A stretch of 45,330 bases of DNA from Eubacterium sp. Lineage in GTDB: Bacteria > Bacillota > Clostridia > Lachnospirales > Lachnospiraceae. The position numbers and the translations under genes were made by a program. The DNA is taken from positions 1-45,330 of the forward strand of contig JAFVAQ010000013.1 of NCBI GenBank assembly GCA_017480495.1. Direction: 5' to 3'. The notes beneath the pieces are model-generated. The model saw nothing but the letters and a program-made list of their open reading frames with translations. It did not search any database and was not told the DNA's origin. This document shows, piece by piece, positions 26,337 to 36,029 of the stretch. Each line of letters starts with the position of its first letter. Position 1 is the stretch's first letter.

Positions 26337-27017
26337 ATGGTAAGTGCAATTATCCTTGCGGCAGGCAAGGGGAGTCGGATGAATTCCGATAAAGCAAAAC
26401 AATATATGGAAATAAATGGTAAGCCGCTGCTTTACTACAGCCTAAAGGTTTTCGATGCGAGCGTAGTGGATGAGATTATTTTGGTGACTCGAGGAAGTGA
26501 TATCGACTATGTAAGAGAAGAAATAGTCGAAAGATACGGATTCCACAAGGTTCGTAAGATAGTGGCGGGTGGAAAGGAAAGATTCAATTCCGTCAGCAAG
26601 GGGCTGAGAGCCTGTGATAAGAGAAACAAGATAATAATGATACACGATGCGGCGCGTCCATGTGTGACAAATCGTATGATTCTTGATTCTATATCAGGAG
26701 CCAGAAGATATAAGGCTTGTACAGTTGCTATGCCAGTGAAGGATACGATCAAAATCGTGGATGAAAATGAATATGGAATAGAAACACCTGATAGAAGAAC
26801 ACTTTATCAGATTCAAACTCCACAGACCTTTGATAGGAAGACTCTTGAGGAAGCTTATGAGAGACTTAGAGTAAGTGGAGATTCGGATATTACGGATGAT
26901 ACGATGGTAGTTGAAAGGTATCTGGATATTCCTTCGAAGATGATTGAAGGAAGCTATGAGAATATCAAGGTGACGACACCGGAGGATATAATTCTCGCGG
27001 AGATTTATCTGAAATAA
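26337..27017 (+). CDS. ispD: 2-C-methyl-D-erythritol 4-phosphate cytidylyltransferase
   Basis: Adds CMP to methylerythritol phosphate in the non-mevalonate isoprenoid pathway. It shows the nucleotide-binding AIILAAGKGSRM, KQYMEINGKPLLYYSL, VAGGKERFNSV, IMIHDAARPCV, the conserved MPVKDTIK, and late DTMVVE and IKVTTPEDIILAE. GTG 26325 is in frame, but AGGTGA (26323-26328) is better placed for ATG 26337, giving 226 residues. It follows tsaD by one base, ending the operon; no clear terminator hairpin is seen in the next 80 bases. Confidence 0.95.
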   Translation: MVSAIILAAGKGSRMNSDKAKQYMEINGKPLLYYSLKVFDASVVDEIILVTRGSDIDYVREEIVERYGFHKVRKIVAGGKERFNSVSKGLRACDKRNKIIMIHDAARPCVTNRMILDSISGARRYKACTVAMPVKDTIKIVDENEYGIETPDRRTLYQIQTPQTFDRKTLEEAYERLRVSGDSDITDDTMVVERYLDIPSKMIEGSYENIKVTTPEDIILAEIYLK

Positions 27018-27098
27018 AAAGCTTATTGATATTGTTATAATAAGATGAAAATACACTATAAAACATTATTATAAAACATTATATAGAAGGGATTAGTG

Positions 27099-29030
27099 AT
27101 GATTAAAAGAATAAAGGGAAAAACAAAAAAGGTTTTAGCTGCAGTGCTTGCTGCTACTATGCTGCTATCGATGTCTGGATGCTCTAGTTTTGATGAATTC
27201 TACCATGAGACTATCCTAGGAGAAACTCATAGTAAGGATAGTGACAGCTCAAAAAAGGATGACAAGAAGGAAGATAAGAAGGATAAGAAGAAGGACAAGG
27301 AAAAGGATACTGAGGACGTAGATTATGCTTCTGAGGAAAATGAAGATTTCGAAGCTTTTCTTATGGAATACTTTGAAGATACAGTAACTGAAGATACTAT
27401 TACATATAATGATTATATATATGATGAATCCTCTTATGGGATTCCTAAACCTGCTGAAGCTACCTGGGGCGACGCAGTTATGGATGAAGCGGCTATAGAG
27501 CGCGAGAAGAAGGAAGACGAAGAATTCTACGATAAACTGATGGAGTTTGAGGATGCAGAACTTACAGAGGATGAACGCTTCACCTTTGAATGCCTCAAGA
27601 CAGATGCAGAGATAAGCCTTCATTATTATGATAATGTTTATCTTAGAGGTGCATTTTCTCCTATGAGTGGTTGGCAGGAGTCTCTACCAACTCTTTTCAC
27701 AGAGTATAGATTTGATGATAAGGGTGATGTCGAGGATTATTTAACTCTTATGAATCAGACAAAAGATGTAATGGCAGAGATGCTTAAGTTTGAAAAGGTT
27801 AGATCTGAAAAGGGTTACTTCATGAAGGATTCTTCAGCGGATGAAGTAATAGAGCAGTGTGATGAGTTCCTTAATAATAAGGGCGAGTTCGTTATTTCAG
27901 ATTTTGATGAGAAGATAGATGCTATGGATTTCCTTACTGATGAAGAGAAGGAATCCTTCAAGGAGCAGCAGAAGAAGGCTGTTGAAGAGGTAATTATTCC
28001 TGTATATGAAGATATCAAGGCAACCATAGAAGAGCTTAAGGGTACAGGTACAAATGATAAGGGTATCTGCTACTATGATGGTGGTAAGGAATATTATGAG
28101 GATTATATATTCCCTATGTATTCAGGCTCTGCAAAAACAGTAGAAGAAGAAATAGAAGTAATAGATGATAGATATGACGAGTTGATGATGCAACTTTATA
28201 GCATTTATTCTTCTAATCCTGATGCGTACGAAGATTTTGCTGAAAGAGGCGATGAAATCTATTCTGTATATAATGATATGGAGCCTAGTGAACTGGTAGA
28301 TATGTTCCAGGAAAAATATATGGATGACTATCCGCTTGAAGGAAAGATTCCATATGAGATAGACTTCCTGTCAGACAGTATATCTAAGATTAAGAAGACT
28401 ACCCTTGCATACTATGTAACGAATCCGGCGGACGAGCCAGACCACAACGTTATTAAGGTTAATTCACAGTATCATGATGGACTCTTCAATACTCTTGCTC
28501 ATGAGGGTTGCCCAGGACACATGTTCCAGTTCTGGTATTTCAGAAATACCAATCCAAATCCTGGTCGTATTCTTGAAAGCAATAAGGGCTATGTTGAAGG
28601 TTGGGCTGTCTATACAGCTTATGATGTAGGACTAAAATGTGACTTCGAGGGCAAGGAAGATAATGCCAAAGTCTTTGTTCAGCTGGAGAAGCTTAATAGT
28701 GAAATAGGATATCTTGCTCAGGAGAGAGTTGATCTCGGAGTTAACTATGAGGGCTGGGATTTAGAAGAGGTAAAGGAATATCTTGCTAAGGTAGGAATAG
28801 ATGAGAGCGTAGCACAGGAGATAATGGACTCGTCAATAGCTGACCCAGGAGTTTATCTAAGCTATACAGTAGGATATTATGAAATAGAAGAACTCCGTGA
28901 ATGGGCGGAGGAAGAGCTAGGTAGTGACTTCGATGCAAAAGAATTCCACAAAGCTATCCTAGATGCTGGCCCATGTCAGTTCGGTATGCTTAGGAAAAAG
29001 GTAGAAAAGTACGTAGAAGAGAATGAGTAA
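27099..29030 (+). CDS. DUF885-family lipoprotein, putative metallopeptidase
   Basis: A lipoprotein with a type II signal ending LLSMSGC (lipid-carrying Cys28), then a stalk of alternating Lys and Asp (about 45-70) and a large helical domain. LAHEGCPGHMFQF (near residue 467) and GYVEGWAVYTA are the hallmarks of DUF885, a family with an HExxxGH metal site related to zinc peptidases. Substrates of such proteins are largely unknown; a peptidase role outside the membrane is inference. GTG 27096 is possible, but ATG 27099 is better spaced from GAAGGGA. It is 81 bases after ispD and may have its own promoter within that AT-rich gap. Confidence 0.85.
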   Translation: MIKRIKGKTKKVLAAVLAATMLLSMSGCSSFDEFYHETILGETHSKDSDSSKKDDKKEDKKDKKKDKEKDTEDVDYASEENEDFEAFLMEYFEDTVTEDTITYNDYIYDESSYGIPKPAEATWGDAVMDEAAIEREKKEDEEFYDKLMEFEDAELTEDERFTFECLKTDAEISLHYYDNVYLRGAFSPMSGWQESLPTLFTEYRFDDKGDVEDYLTLMNQTKDVMAEMLKFEKVRSEKGYFMKDSSADEVIEQCDEFLNNKGEFVISDFDEKIDAMDFLTDEEKESFKEQQKKAVEEVIIPVYEDIKATIEELKGTGTNDKGICYYDGGKEYYEDYIFPMYSGSAKTVEEEIEVIDDRYDELMMQLYSIYSSNPDAYEDFAERGDEIYSVYNDMEPSELVDMFQEKYMDDYPLEGKIPYEIDFLSDSISKIKKTTLAYYVTNPADEPDHNVIKVNSQYHDGLFNTLAHEGCPGHMFQFWYFRNTNPNPGRILESNKGYVEGWAVYTAYDVGLKCDFEGKEDNAKVFVQLEKLNSEIGYLAQERVDLGVNYEGWDLEEVKEYLAKVGIDESVAQEIMDSSIADPGVYLSYTVGYYEIEELREWAEEELGSDFDAKEFHKAILDAGPCQFGMLRKKVEKYVEENE

Positions 29031-29069
29031 TAAGGGCTTATTTATACGACAAAATATCTCAAGTGTCGC

Positions 29070-29098
29070 TTGACTTATTATCTAAGAAAAATTATACT
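29070..29098 (+). promoter_or_regulatory. Promoter of pckA
   Basis: TTGACT (29070-29075) and TATACT (29093-29098) are separated by 17 bases. The start is expected near 29105, inside the 5' arm of the hairpin 29101-29140. Confidence 0.75.
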
Positions 29099-29100
29099 AG

Positions 29101-29143
29101 AGGCGTTGGCGTTAGAGCTTGTTAACTAATGCCGACGCCTTTA
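29101..29143 (+). terminator. Hairpin: terminator of upstream gene or 5' stem of pckA mRNA
   Basis: AGGCGTTGGCGTTAG (29101-29115) pairs with CTAATGCCGACGCCT (29126-29140) over 15 bases with two G-T pairs and a 10-base loop, followed by a poor T tract (TTTAAATT). It directly follows the pckA promoter, so it could close the DUF885 transcript or form the 5' end of the pckA message. Confidence 0.6.
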
Positions 29144-29197
29144 AATTAAAATAAAAAACAGGGGCAACCCGATATTATTTCTAAGGAGGAAAGATTA

Positions 29198-30811
29198 ATG
29201 GCAAACGTTGATTTAACTAAGTACGGAATCACAGGAACAACTGAGATTATCCACAATCCATCATTCGAGGATCTTTACAAATTTGAGATGGATCCTTCAC
29301 TTGAGGGTTATGACAAGGGTGTTGAGACAGAGCTTGGCGCTGTAAATGTTATGACAGGTATTTATACAGGTCGTTCACCTAAGGATAAGTATATCGTTAT
29401 GGATGAGAACTCAAAGGACACTGTATGGTGGACAACAGAGGGTTATCCAAATGATAACCATCCTATGGAGCAGAGCACATGGGAAGTACTTAAGGATCTT
29501 GCTAAGAAGGAGCTTTCAAACAAGAAGCTTTTCGTAGTAGATGCATTCTGTGGTGCTAACGAAGATACAAGAATGGCAGTTCGTTTCATCGTTGAGGTTG
29601 CTTGGCAGGCACATTTCATTAAGAACATGTTCATCCAGCCAACAGCTGAAGAACTTGAGACATATGAGCCTGACTTCGTTGTATACAACGCTTCAAAGGC
29701 TAAGGTAGAGAACTACAAGGAGCTTGGTCTTAATTCAGAGACAGCAGTTGCTTTCAACATCACAAGCCGTGAGCAGGTTATCATCAATACATGGTATGGT
29801 GGAGAGATGAAGAAGGGTATCTTCTCAATGATGAACTACTATCTTCCACTTAAGGGTATGGCAGCAATGCACTGCTCAGCTAATACAGATATGGACGGAA
29901 AGAATACAGCAATCTTCTTCGGTCTTTCAGGAACAGGTAAGACAACACTTTCAACTGATCCTAAGAGACTTCTTATCGGAGATGATGAGCACGGTTGGGA
30001 TGACAACGGTGTATTCAACTTCGAGGGTGGTTGCTATGCTAAGGTTATCAACCTTGATAAAGAGTCAGAGCCAGATATCTACAATGCTATCAAGAGAGAT
30101 GCTCTTCTTGAGAACGTAACAGTAGACGAAGCTGGAAAGATTGATTTTGCTGATAAGAGCGTTACAGAGAATACTCGTGTATCATATCCTATCGAGCACA
30201 TCACAAATATTGCTAAGAATGTAAATGGAAAGTCTTCAGGACCTGATGCTGAAAATGTTATCTTCCTTTCAGCAGATGCTTTCGGAGTACTTCCTCCAGT
30301 ATCAATCCTTACACCAGAGCAGACACAGTACTACTTCCTTTCAGGATTTACTGCTAAGCTTGCTGGTACAGAGAGAGGAATCACAGAGCCTACACCTACA
30401 TTCTCAGCTTGCTTCGGACAGGCATTCCTTGAGCTTCATCCTACAAAGTATGGTGAGGAGCTTGTTAAGAAGATGCAGAAGAGCGGAGCTAAGGCTTACC
30501 TCGTTAACACAGGTTGGAATGGTACAGGAAAGCGTATCTCTATAAAGGATACACGTGGTATCATCGATGCTATCCTGAATGGTGATGTTAACAAGGCTGA
30601 GACAAAGAAGATCCCTTACTTCGATTTCGAAGTACCTACATCTCTTCCAGGAGTTGATCCTGCAATCCTTGATCCTCGTGATACATATGCTGATGCATCT
30701 GAGTGGGAAGCAAAGGCTAAGGATCTTGCTGAGAGATTCGTAAAGAACTTCAAGAAGTATGAGACAAATGAGGCTGGTAAGGCACTTGTTGCTGCAGGTC
30801 CTCAGCTGTAA
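29198..30811 (+). CDS. pckA: Phosphoenolpyruvate carboxykinase (ATP)
   Basis: Interconverts oxaloacetate and PEP with ATP. In anaerobes of this kind it may run in the CO2-fixing direction, but the direction cannot be read from sequence. The 537 residues show the Rossmann-free PCK fold marks: [26 protein letters not shown], the kinase loop [42 protein letters not shown] and [18 protein letters not shown] near-perfect AAGGAGG lies nine bases before ATG 29198. Codon choice is visibly narrower than in neighbours (ctt, aag and aca predominate), as in highly expressed genes. Confidence 0.97.
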   Translation: MANVDLTKYGITGTTEIIHNPSFEDLYKFEMDPSLEGYDKGVETELGAVNVMTGIYTGRSPKDKYIVMDENSKDTVWWTTEGYPNDNHPMEQSTWEVLKDLAKKELSNKKLFVVDAFCGANEDTRMAVRFIVEVAWQAHFIKNMFIQPTAEELETYEPDFVVYNASKAKVENYKELGLNSETAVAFNITSREQVIINTWYGGEMKKGIFSMMNYYLPLKGMAAMHCSANTDMDGKNTAIFFGLSGTGKTTLSTDPKRLLIGDDEHGWDDNGVFNFEGGCYAKVINLDKESEPDIYNAIKRDALLENVTVDEAGKIDFADKSVTENTRVSYPIEHITNIAKNVNGKSSGPDAENVIFLSADAFGVLPPVSILTPEQTQYYFLSGFTAKLAGTERGITEPTPTFSACFGQAFLELHPTKYGEELVKKMQKSGAKAYLVNTGWNGTGKRISIKDTRGIIDAILNGDVNKAETKKIPYFDFEVPTSLPGVDPAILDPRDTYADASEWEAKAKDLAERFVKNFKKYETNEAGKALVAAGPQL

Positions 30812-30832
30812 ATCTTATATTAATGATAATAA

Positions 30833-30868
30833 AGCCCCAGACCATATGGTCTGGGACTTTTTAGTTTT
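30833..30868 (+). terminator. Rho-independent terminator of pckA
   Basis: The perfect palindrome CCCAGACCATATGGTCTGGG (30836-30855) is followed by ACTTTTTAGTTTT. Confidence 0.88.
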
Positions 30869-30902
30869 GAGGTTTCTTAGGTTATTCTTTGATTGTTGTT
30901 CT

Positions 30903-32978
30903 TTATTCTTTATTCTTGGAAATCTCAATTTCTTTTTTTGCAACTTCATCAGGAGCTTGTTCGTATCTTGCAAATTCGTAGGAGAAGACTCCGGTTCCTC
31001 TAGTCATTGAATTAAGGCTGGCATCATACTGATATAGTTCGATATAAGGAATATCAGCGACTATCTCCTGATAGCCATCCTCAACGGGATTCATTCCTGT
31101 TATCTTACCGCGTCTCTTGCTTAGGTCGCCCATTATATCACCTGTGTATTCATCTGGAAGAACAACCTTCAGAGTTGCTATTGGCTCAAGAAGTACTGGA
31201 GAAGCTTACATAAAGCCTTTCTTGAAGGCCTGTTCAGTGGCAACCTTAAAGGCTAGCTCGGAAGAATCGACACTATGATAGCTACCATCATAGAGGTTTA
31301 TCTTGACGCCTATAACTGGATATCCAGCGAGTGGGCCGGACTTTACTGCTTCCATGATACCTTTTTCTACTGCAGGGAAATAGTTCTTAGGAACTGCACC
31401 GCCGACTACAGTCTGTTCGAATTCATAAGTGGTTTCTCTATCCTTTGCAGGCTCCATAATTATCTTTACATGCCCGTACTGGCCGTGTCCGCCAGACTGC
31501 TTCTTATATTTATATTCAGTATCTACCTTCTTCAGTATAGTTTCTTTGAAGGCTATCCTTGGACGGGATAGTTCAATATCTACCTTGTACTTTTCTTTGA
31601 GCATACTTTGTACTGCATCCAGGTGCTGCTCGCTTATACCATAGATAAGTGTCTGAGCATTTTCACTATCATTTACAAGTTTTAGGGTCAGGTCCTCCAT
31701 AGATAGCTTGGAAAGGGCCTGTGAGATTTTATCCTCGTCTCCCTTCTTATTAGCTGTATAGCGTCTATATACGTATGGCTTAGAAATAGGAGTTCTGATA
31801 TAAGTTACAGGATTCTTTCTGGTTGAGAGAGAATCTGTCGTCTGGCTTACAGAAAGCTTTGCCAGTGCTCCAATATCTCCGGCGTGAAGCTCCTTTACTT
31901 CTTCGATATTATTTCCTGTAATAACATATATCTTTCCTATTTTCTCATCGGCGTCTCTATGATAATTAAATAGAACGTCGTCCGCTTTAAGTACTCCGGA
32001 ATTAACTTTTATAAGAGAATATTTTCCAATATATGGATCAGCGATTGTTTTAAAGATATATGCCGATTTTGGCTTGGAGAAGTTATAATCTGCCTCGAAT
32101 ACTTCGTTGCTCTCTGTATTTATTCCGGCACATTTACATCTATCCGGACTTGGGAAATATTTGATGATATCTACCATGAGGGTATACATTCCTCTGGCTA
32201 GAGTATTTGAACCCATAAGAACAGGTACGATAGAGCCTTCTTGAACATTTACTCTGAGGGACTGTCTTATCTCATCTTCAGAGAATTCTCCGCCATCGAA
32301 ATATCTTTCCATGAATTCTTCGCTGGTTTCAGCGACAGACTCCATCAGAACATCGCGGCATATGCCGAGGTTTTCCTTAGAATATTCAGGAACATCGAAT
32401 TTGTCTACGGTTCCGTGGTTGTTCCATCTCTTAGCTCTTTGCTGGATAACATTTACATATCCTACAAACTGCTCGTTTTCACGAATTGGAAGATGGAGTG
32501 GAGCGATTTTCTTACCATACAGGTCTTGAAGCTCCTGGACAACCTTTCTGTAGCTCGCTTTATCTATATCCATATCAGTAACGAAGAACATTCTCGGAAG
32601 ATTTCTCTTCTCGCAGAGATTCCAAGCTCTCTTTGTTCCGGCTTCTATTCCAGCCTTTGCGGAAATGACAATTATTGCGGCATCCGCTACAGCTGCAGCC
32701 TCTTCAGTTTCCCCTATAAAATCAAAAGCCCCTGGGGTATCAAGGATATTTATCTTATATCCATCCCAGGGAATCGGAATAACTGACGTTCTTATAGATA
32801 TGCCTCTTTTGATCTCTTCTTTGTCATAATCACTCACAGTGTTACCGTTCTCAACACTGCCCATACGTTTCGTCATGCCAGCAAGATATGCCATCGCTTC
32901 AACAAGCGATGTTTTGCCTGAGCCCCCATGACCCAGCAGAACGACATTACGAATTTTATCCGTTGTAAATACGTTCAT
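30903..32978 (-). pseudogene. EF-G-like translational GTPase interrupted by in-frame TAA
   Basis: Read through, this is a full-length EF-G paralogue of about 691 residues. The first 590 codons (31206-32978) encode the GTPase domain (G1 GHGGSGKTS at 16-24, RGISIRTS, DTPG at 80-83), domain II, III and most of IV (SGGHGQYGHVKI, AVPKNYFPAVEKGI). TAA (complement of 31206-31208) then stands where EF-G has Lys or Glu in AFKKGFM-x-ASPVLLEP. The same frame continues for 101 codons as an intact domain V: PVLLEPIATLKVVLPDEYTGDIMGDLSKRRG to KNKE, ending at 30903. A G4 change is also seen: TDMD (133-136) replaces NKMD. The start has AAGGAGG seven bases before ATG 32978. It belongs to the EF-G-like group rather than to the main FusA. 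It could be a recent pseudogene, a sequencing error or a truncated product. Confidence 0.85.
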
Positions 32979-33053
32979 AAAGTAACCTCCTTCTATGTAG
33001 TCAATGCTATAAGCTTACATACCCCAAAGCTTATAAGCCCCATCAGTATCTCT

Positions 33054-33082
33054 ATTATACAATATTCTCTGATATTTGTCTG
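33054..33082 (-). promoter_or_regulatory. Promoter of the EF-G-like gene, with leader hairpin
   Basis: On the minus strand CAGACA (33077-33082) and TATAAT (33054-33059) are separated by 17 bases. The leader of about 70 bases contains an inverted repeat, TATAAGCT and AGCTTATA (33009-33036). Confidence 0.5.
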
Positions 33083-33202
33083 TATAGACTGTGCATTTTT
33101 GGTGCCTTTTTCTTCTTCATTTTCTGCTGGTTTTGAAGTATAATGTTAATCGACTATTTGAGAAAAGGGGAGCGGTCGCGGCGCACCGCATAAATAATAA
33201 AA

Positions 33203-33619
33203 ATGGTAAAAAATATAATTGGAGTAGTTTTTATAATTATCTTCATGGTTGAACTGTTTTTTGCTACTGCAGGAAGTGCTCATAGAAAGAAGCGTAAGCT
33301 GAAGGGCTGGAATGTGGTAACGGGCAAGATCAAGTCAATGGAAAAGGTTCAGGATGAAATGACTCATAAGCCGGTTATTGAGATGACTATAAAAACAAAG
33401 GGCGGAAATACTGTTTATGCTAAACAGAGTCCAATGTTCTGCTGCTATGAAAAGGGTGAAGAGGTTGAACTTATAGAGAAGGATGGAGTTCACCGCTTTA
33501 TAGGAAATGATAGAGTTCATAAAAAGGGTATAAAGGAAACTATTATCGGAGTAGTTCCATTTCTGGTTCTTGTAGGACTGGCGGCATTAATCAGTTATTT
33601 GTCACATATATGGAGCTAA
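33203..33619 (+). CDS. Small two-span membrane protein (DUF3592-like)
   Basis: A 138-residue protein with membrane spans near 4-22 (IIGVVFIIIFMVELFFATAG) and 113-134 (IIGVVPFLVLVGLAALISYL) flanking a domain of about 90 residues that looks beta-rich (GWNVVTGKIKSMEKVQ, VIEMTIKTKGGNTVYAKQSP, EEVELI). The arrangement resembles DUF3592-type proteins, whose function is not known. ATG 33203 has no close ribosome site. AAAAGGGGAG lies 33 bases upstream, separated by a GC-rich hairpin (GCGGT and ACCGC, 33172-33189). TATAAT at 33139-33144 is a likely -10 element. The Lys-rich gene follows 27 bases downstream. Confidence 0.6.
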   Translation: MVKNIIGVVFIIIFMVELFFATAGSAHRKKRKLKGWNVVTGKIKSMEKVQDEMTHKPVIEMTIKTKGGNTVYAKQSPMFCCYEKGEEVELIEKDGVHRFIGNDRVHKKGIKETIIGVVPFLVLVGLAALISYLSHIWS

Positions 33620-33646
33620 AGAATTCCCAAACTAAGAGGAGGGCGT

Positions 33647-33904
33647 ATGGAGAAGAATGGAGTAACACGTGCCAAGAAGGCAGTTAGTATAGCAAAGAAA
33701 GAGGCCAAGAAGGCTCGTAAGAAAGAAAAGAAAGCGGCTAAGAAGGCGGAGAAAAGAGAACGCAAGGATATTAGAGCGGCATATACAAAGGCTCTTAAAT
33801 CTCAGAATACTGACAAGATGCTTGCGATTCTAGCGATACTACTTACGATACTTCCTATCGCGGCCCAGTTTATATCTGACTTTATTGATGATAAAAAGAA
33901 GTAA
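33647..33904 (+). CDS. Small polycationic protein with C-terminal membrane span
   Basis: An 85-residue protein not assigned to any family. Nineteen of the first 40 residues are Lys or Arg, arranged in an Ala-rich run likely to be one long basic helix (AKKEAKKARKKEKKAAKKAE). A 19-residue hydrophobic segment (58-76) containing a proline follows, then a charged tail DFIDDKKK. The basic N-terminus should stay in the cytoplasm under the positive-inside rule, where it could bind nucleic acid, ribosomes or acidic lipids; this is inference. AAGAGGAGGG precedes ATG 33647, so translation looks efficient. Confidence 0.65.
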   Translation: MEKNGVTRAKKAVSIAKKEAKKARKKEKKAAKKAEKRERKDIRAAYTKALKSQNTDKMLAILAILLTILPIAAQFISDFIDDKKK

Positions 33905-33910
33905 GCTTAA

Positions 33911-33939
33911 TTGAAAAGCGCTTCTAAATATGATAAATT
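33911..33939 (+). promoter_or_regulatory. Putative promoter of the ptb-buk-mraY-aroD run
   Basis: TTGAAA (33911-33916) and TAAATT (33934-33939) are separated by 17 bases, with AAAGGTGG at 33963-33970 before the ptb ATG. Confidence 0.5.
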
Positions 33940-33979
33940 TATTCTCGGTGTTAAATGAGATGAAAGGTGGAAAAATTAG

Positions 33980-34894
33980 ATGAGTAAGAGTTTCGACGAC
34001 CTTCTTGACAGATTATCCCAGGTCGAGAAGAAGAAGGTTTCTGTAGCAGTTGCTCAGGATGATGAAGTACTTTTAGCTGTAAAGGCTGCAAAGGAGAAAG
34101 GTATAGCTGATTCTATCCTTGTTGGTGATCTAGATAAGATTCAGCCGATAGCTGATGAGATAGGAATGGATCTCAGCGATTACGAGGTTGTAGATGTAAA
34201 GGATCCTATCGAGGCTTCACTTGCTGCAGTTAAGTTGGTACATGATGGTAAGGCTGATATGTATATGAAGGGTCTTATAGATACAAAGGATTTCCTTCGT
34301 TCAGTTCTTGATAAGGAGGTTGGTCTTCGTACAGGAAAGCCTCTTAGTCATGTTTGTGTATTTGAGATGGAGGGTGTTGATCATTTGCTCTTCCTTACAG
34401 ATGTTGCATTTGTTCCATATCCTACACTTGAGGATAAGGCTAATATAATTAATAATACAGTTGCTATCTGCAACGCTTGCGGAATAGATAACCCTAAGGT
34501 TGCTCCTCTGGCGGCGGTTGAAGTAGTTAATCCTAAGATGCCTGAAACTGTTGAGGCTGACGAGCTTCGTCAGATGAACGAAAGAGGCGAGATAACAGGA
34601 TGTATAGTTGATGGACCACTGTCACTTGATCTCGCAACATGCCCTGAGGCAGCTCAGCATAAGGGTGCAACAGGACGTAAGATAGTTGGTGATGCAGATG
34701 TACTTCTGTTCCCTGATATTCATGCAGGAAATATTCTTTACAAGGGTCTGGTACATTTTGCAAAGGTTAAGAATGGTAACCTTATAACAGGTACAGCGGC
34801 ACCAGTTATCCTTACATCACGTTCAGATAGCTTCGAGGTTAAGGTGAATTCACTTGCGCTTGGAGCACTTGTGGCAGATTCCTTAAAGAAATAA
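33980..34894 (+). CDS. ptb: Phosphate butyryltransferase
   Basis: Converts butyryl-CoA and phosphate to butyryl phosphate, the first step of butyrate formation with ATP gain. The 304 residues fit the phosphate acetyl/butaryltransferase fold: VAVAQDDEVLLAV, GLIDTKDFLRSVLDKEVGLRTG, SHVCVFEMEGVDHLLFLTDVAFVPYP, KVAPLAAVEVVNPKMPET, DGPLSLDLA and GDADVLLFPDIHAGNILYK. Length and pairing with a butyrate kinase argue for Ptb over phosphotransacetylase. AAAGGTGG precedes ATG 33980. Confidence 0.94.
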   Translation: MSKSFDDLLDRLSQVEKKKVSVAVAQDDEVLLAVKAAKEKGIADSILVGDLDKIQPIADEIGMDLSDYEVVDVKDPIEASLAAVKLVHDGKADMYMKGLIDTKDFLRSVLDKEVGLRTGKPLSHVCVFEMEGVDHLLFLTDVAFVPYPTLEDKANIINNTVAICNACGIDNPKVAPLAAVEVVNPKMPETVEADELRQMNERGEITGCIVDGPLSLDLATCPEAAQHKGATGRKIVGDADVLLFPDIHAGNILYKGLVHFAKVKNGNLITGTAAPVILTSRSDSFEVKVNSLALGALVADSLKK

Positions 34895-34945
34895 TGCTAC
34901 TTGGATTAAAGTGAAAAGTCTCATGTGGAAAAGAGGAAAAATAAA

Positions 34946-36007
34946 ATGATAAAGTCACTTATTATCAACCCAGGCTCAACTTCAACAAAGCTGGGTATAT
35001 TTGAAGATGAAAAGTTAGTGTCTGAAGAGACACTTAGACACACAACTGAGGAAATAGCTCAGTTTGAAAAGATAGTAGATCAGGTGGATTTCCGTAAGGG
35101 GATGATCCTGGACTTCCTTGCTGAAAAGGGAGAGGATATAAAGAGCTTTAATGTAATAGTAGGTCGTGGTGGACTTCTGAAGCCTATCCCAAGTGGAACC
35201 TATGCAGTAACAGATAAGCTGATAGAGGATCTGAAGATTGGTGTTGGTGGAGAGCATGCCTCAAACCTTGGCGGTATCTTAGCAAAGGGAATAGCTGATG
35301 AGATAGGCGTTCCATCTTACATCGTAGATCCAGTTGTAGTTGATGAGCTGGAGCCAGTAGCTAGAATATCAGGTGTTCCTGAGCTTCCAAGAGTATCTAT
35401 TTTCCATGCTCTTAATCAGAAGGCAGTTGCTAAGAGATATGCAAAGGAAGTGGGCAAGGCTTACGAGGACCTTAACCTGATTGTTGTACATATGGGTGGC
35501 GGAGTGTCTGTAGGCGCTCACACAGGCGGAAGAATCGTTGATGTATTCAACGCACTTTCCGGTGAAGGCGCATTTTCACCTGAAAGAGCTGGTGGCGTTC
35601 CGCCTGCAGCTCTTGTTGAAATGTGTTTCTCAGGAGAATATACTAAGGACGAGATTAAGAAGAAGCTCATAGGAAATGGCGGTTACAACGCTCTTGTTGG
35701 AACTAATAATGCACAAGAGGTTTATAAGCGTAGTCTTACTGATGAAAAAGTGAAGCTAGTATTTGATGCATTCATCTATCAGGTAAGCAAGGATATCGGT
35801 GCTATGGCAACTGTTCTTAAGGGTAAGGTTGATCAGATTATCCTTACTGGAGGAATTGCTTATGGAGAGCAGGTAACAAGCGATATCAAAGATAGAGTAA
35901 GCTTTATAGCTCCTGTTACAGTTTATCCTGGTGAGGATGAGCTTCTGGCACTTGCACAGGGAGCGCTTCGTGTGATGAATGGCGAGGAAGAAGCTAAAAT
36001 ATATTAA
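34946..36007 (+). CDS. buk: Butyrate kinase
   Basis: Transfers phosphate from butyryl phosphate to ADP. This 353-residue member of the acetokinase fold shows [92 protein letters not shown] and [10 protein letters not shown], all typical of Buk. GTG 34925 is in frame, but AGAGGA (34932-34937) favours ATG 34946. It is 51 bases after ptb. The close relative branched-chain carboxylate kinase is possible in principle. The pair implies butyrate production through the kinase route rather than only butyryl-CoA:acetate CoA-transferase. Confidence 0.95.
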   Translation: MIKSLIINPGSTSTKLGIFEDEKLVSEETLRHTTEEIAQFEKIVDQVDFRKGMILDFLAEKGEDIKSFNVIVGRGGLLKPIPSGTYAVTDKLIEDLKIGVGGEHASNLGGILAKGIADEIGVPSYIVDPVVVDELEPVARISGVPELPRVSIFHALNQKAVAKRYAKEVGKAYEDLNLIVVHMGGGVSVGAHTGGRIVDVFNALSGEGAFSPERAGGVPPAALVEMCFSGEYTKDEIKKKLIGNGGYNALVGTNNAQEVYKRSLTDEKVKLVFDAFIYQVSKDIGAMATVLKGKVDQIILTGGIAYGEQVTSDIKDRVSFIAPVTVYPGEDELLALAQGALRVMNGEEEAKIY

Positions 36008-36029
36008 TCATAAGATTCGAGGTAGATAA

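Noticed and set aside
27249-27623. 124-codon hydrophobic frame on the minus strand
   Set aside because: It is the reverse of the Lys/Asp-rich stalk and helical region of the lipoprotein; the hydrophobic composition is a by-product of the complementary codons.
30903-31133. Separate 76-residue gene starting MGDLSKRRG
   Set aside because: It is EF-G domain V in the same frame as the larger fragment; the methionine is internal, and no ribosome site precedes it.
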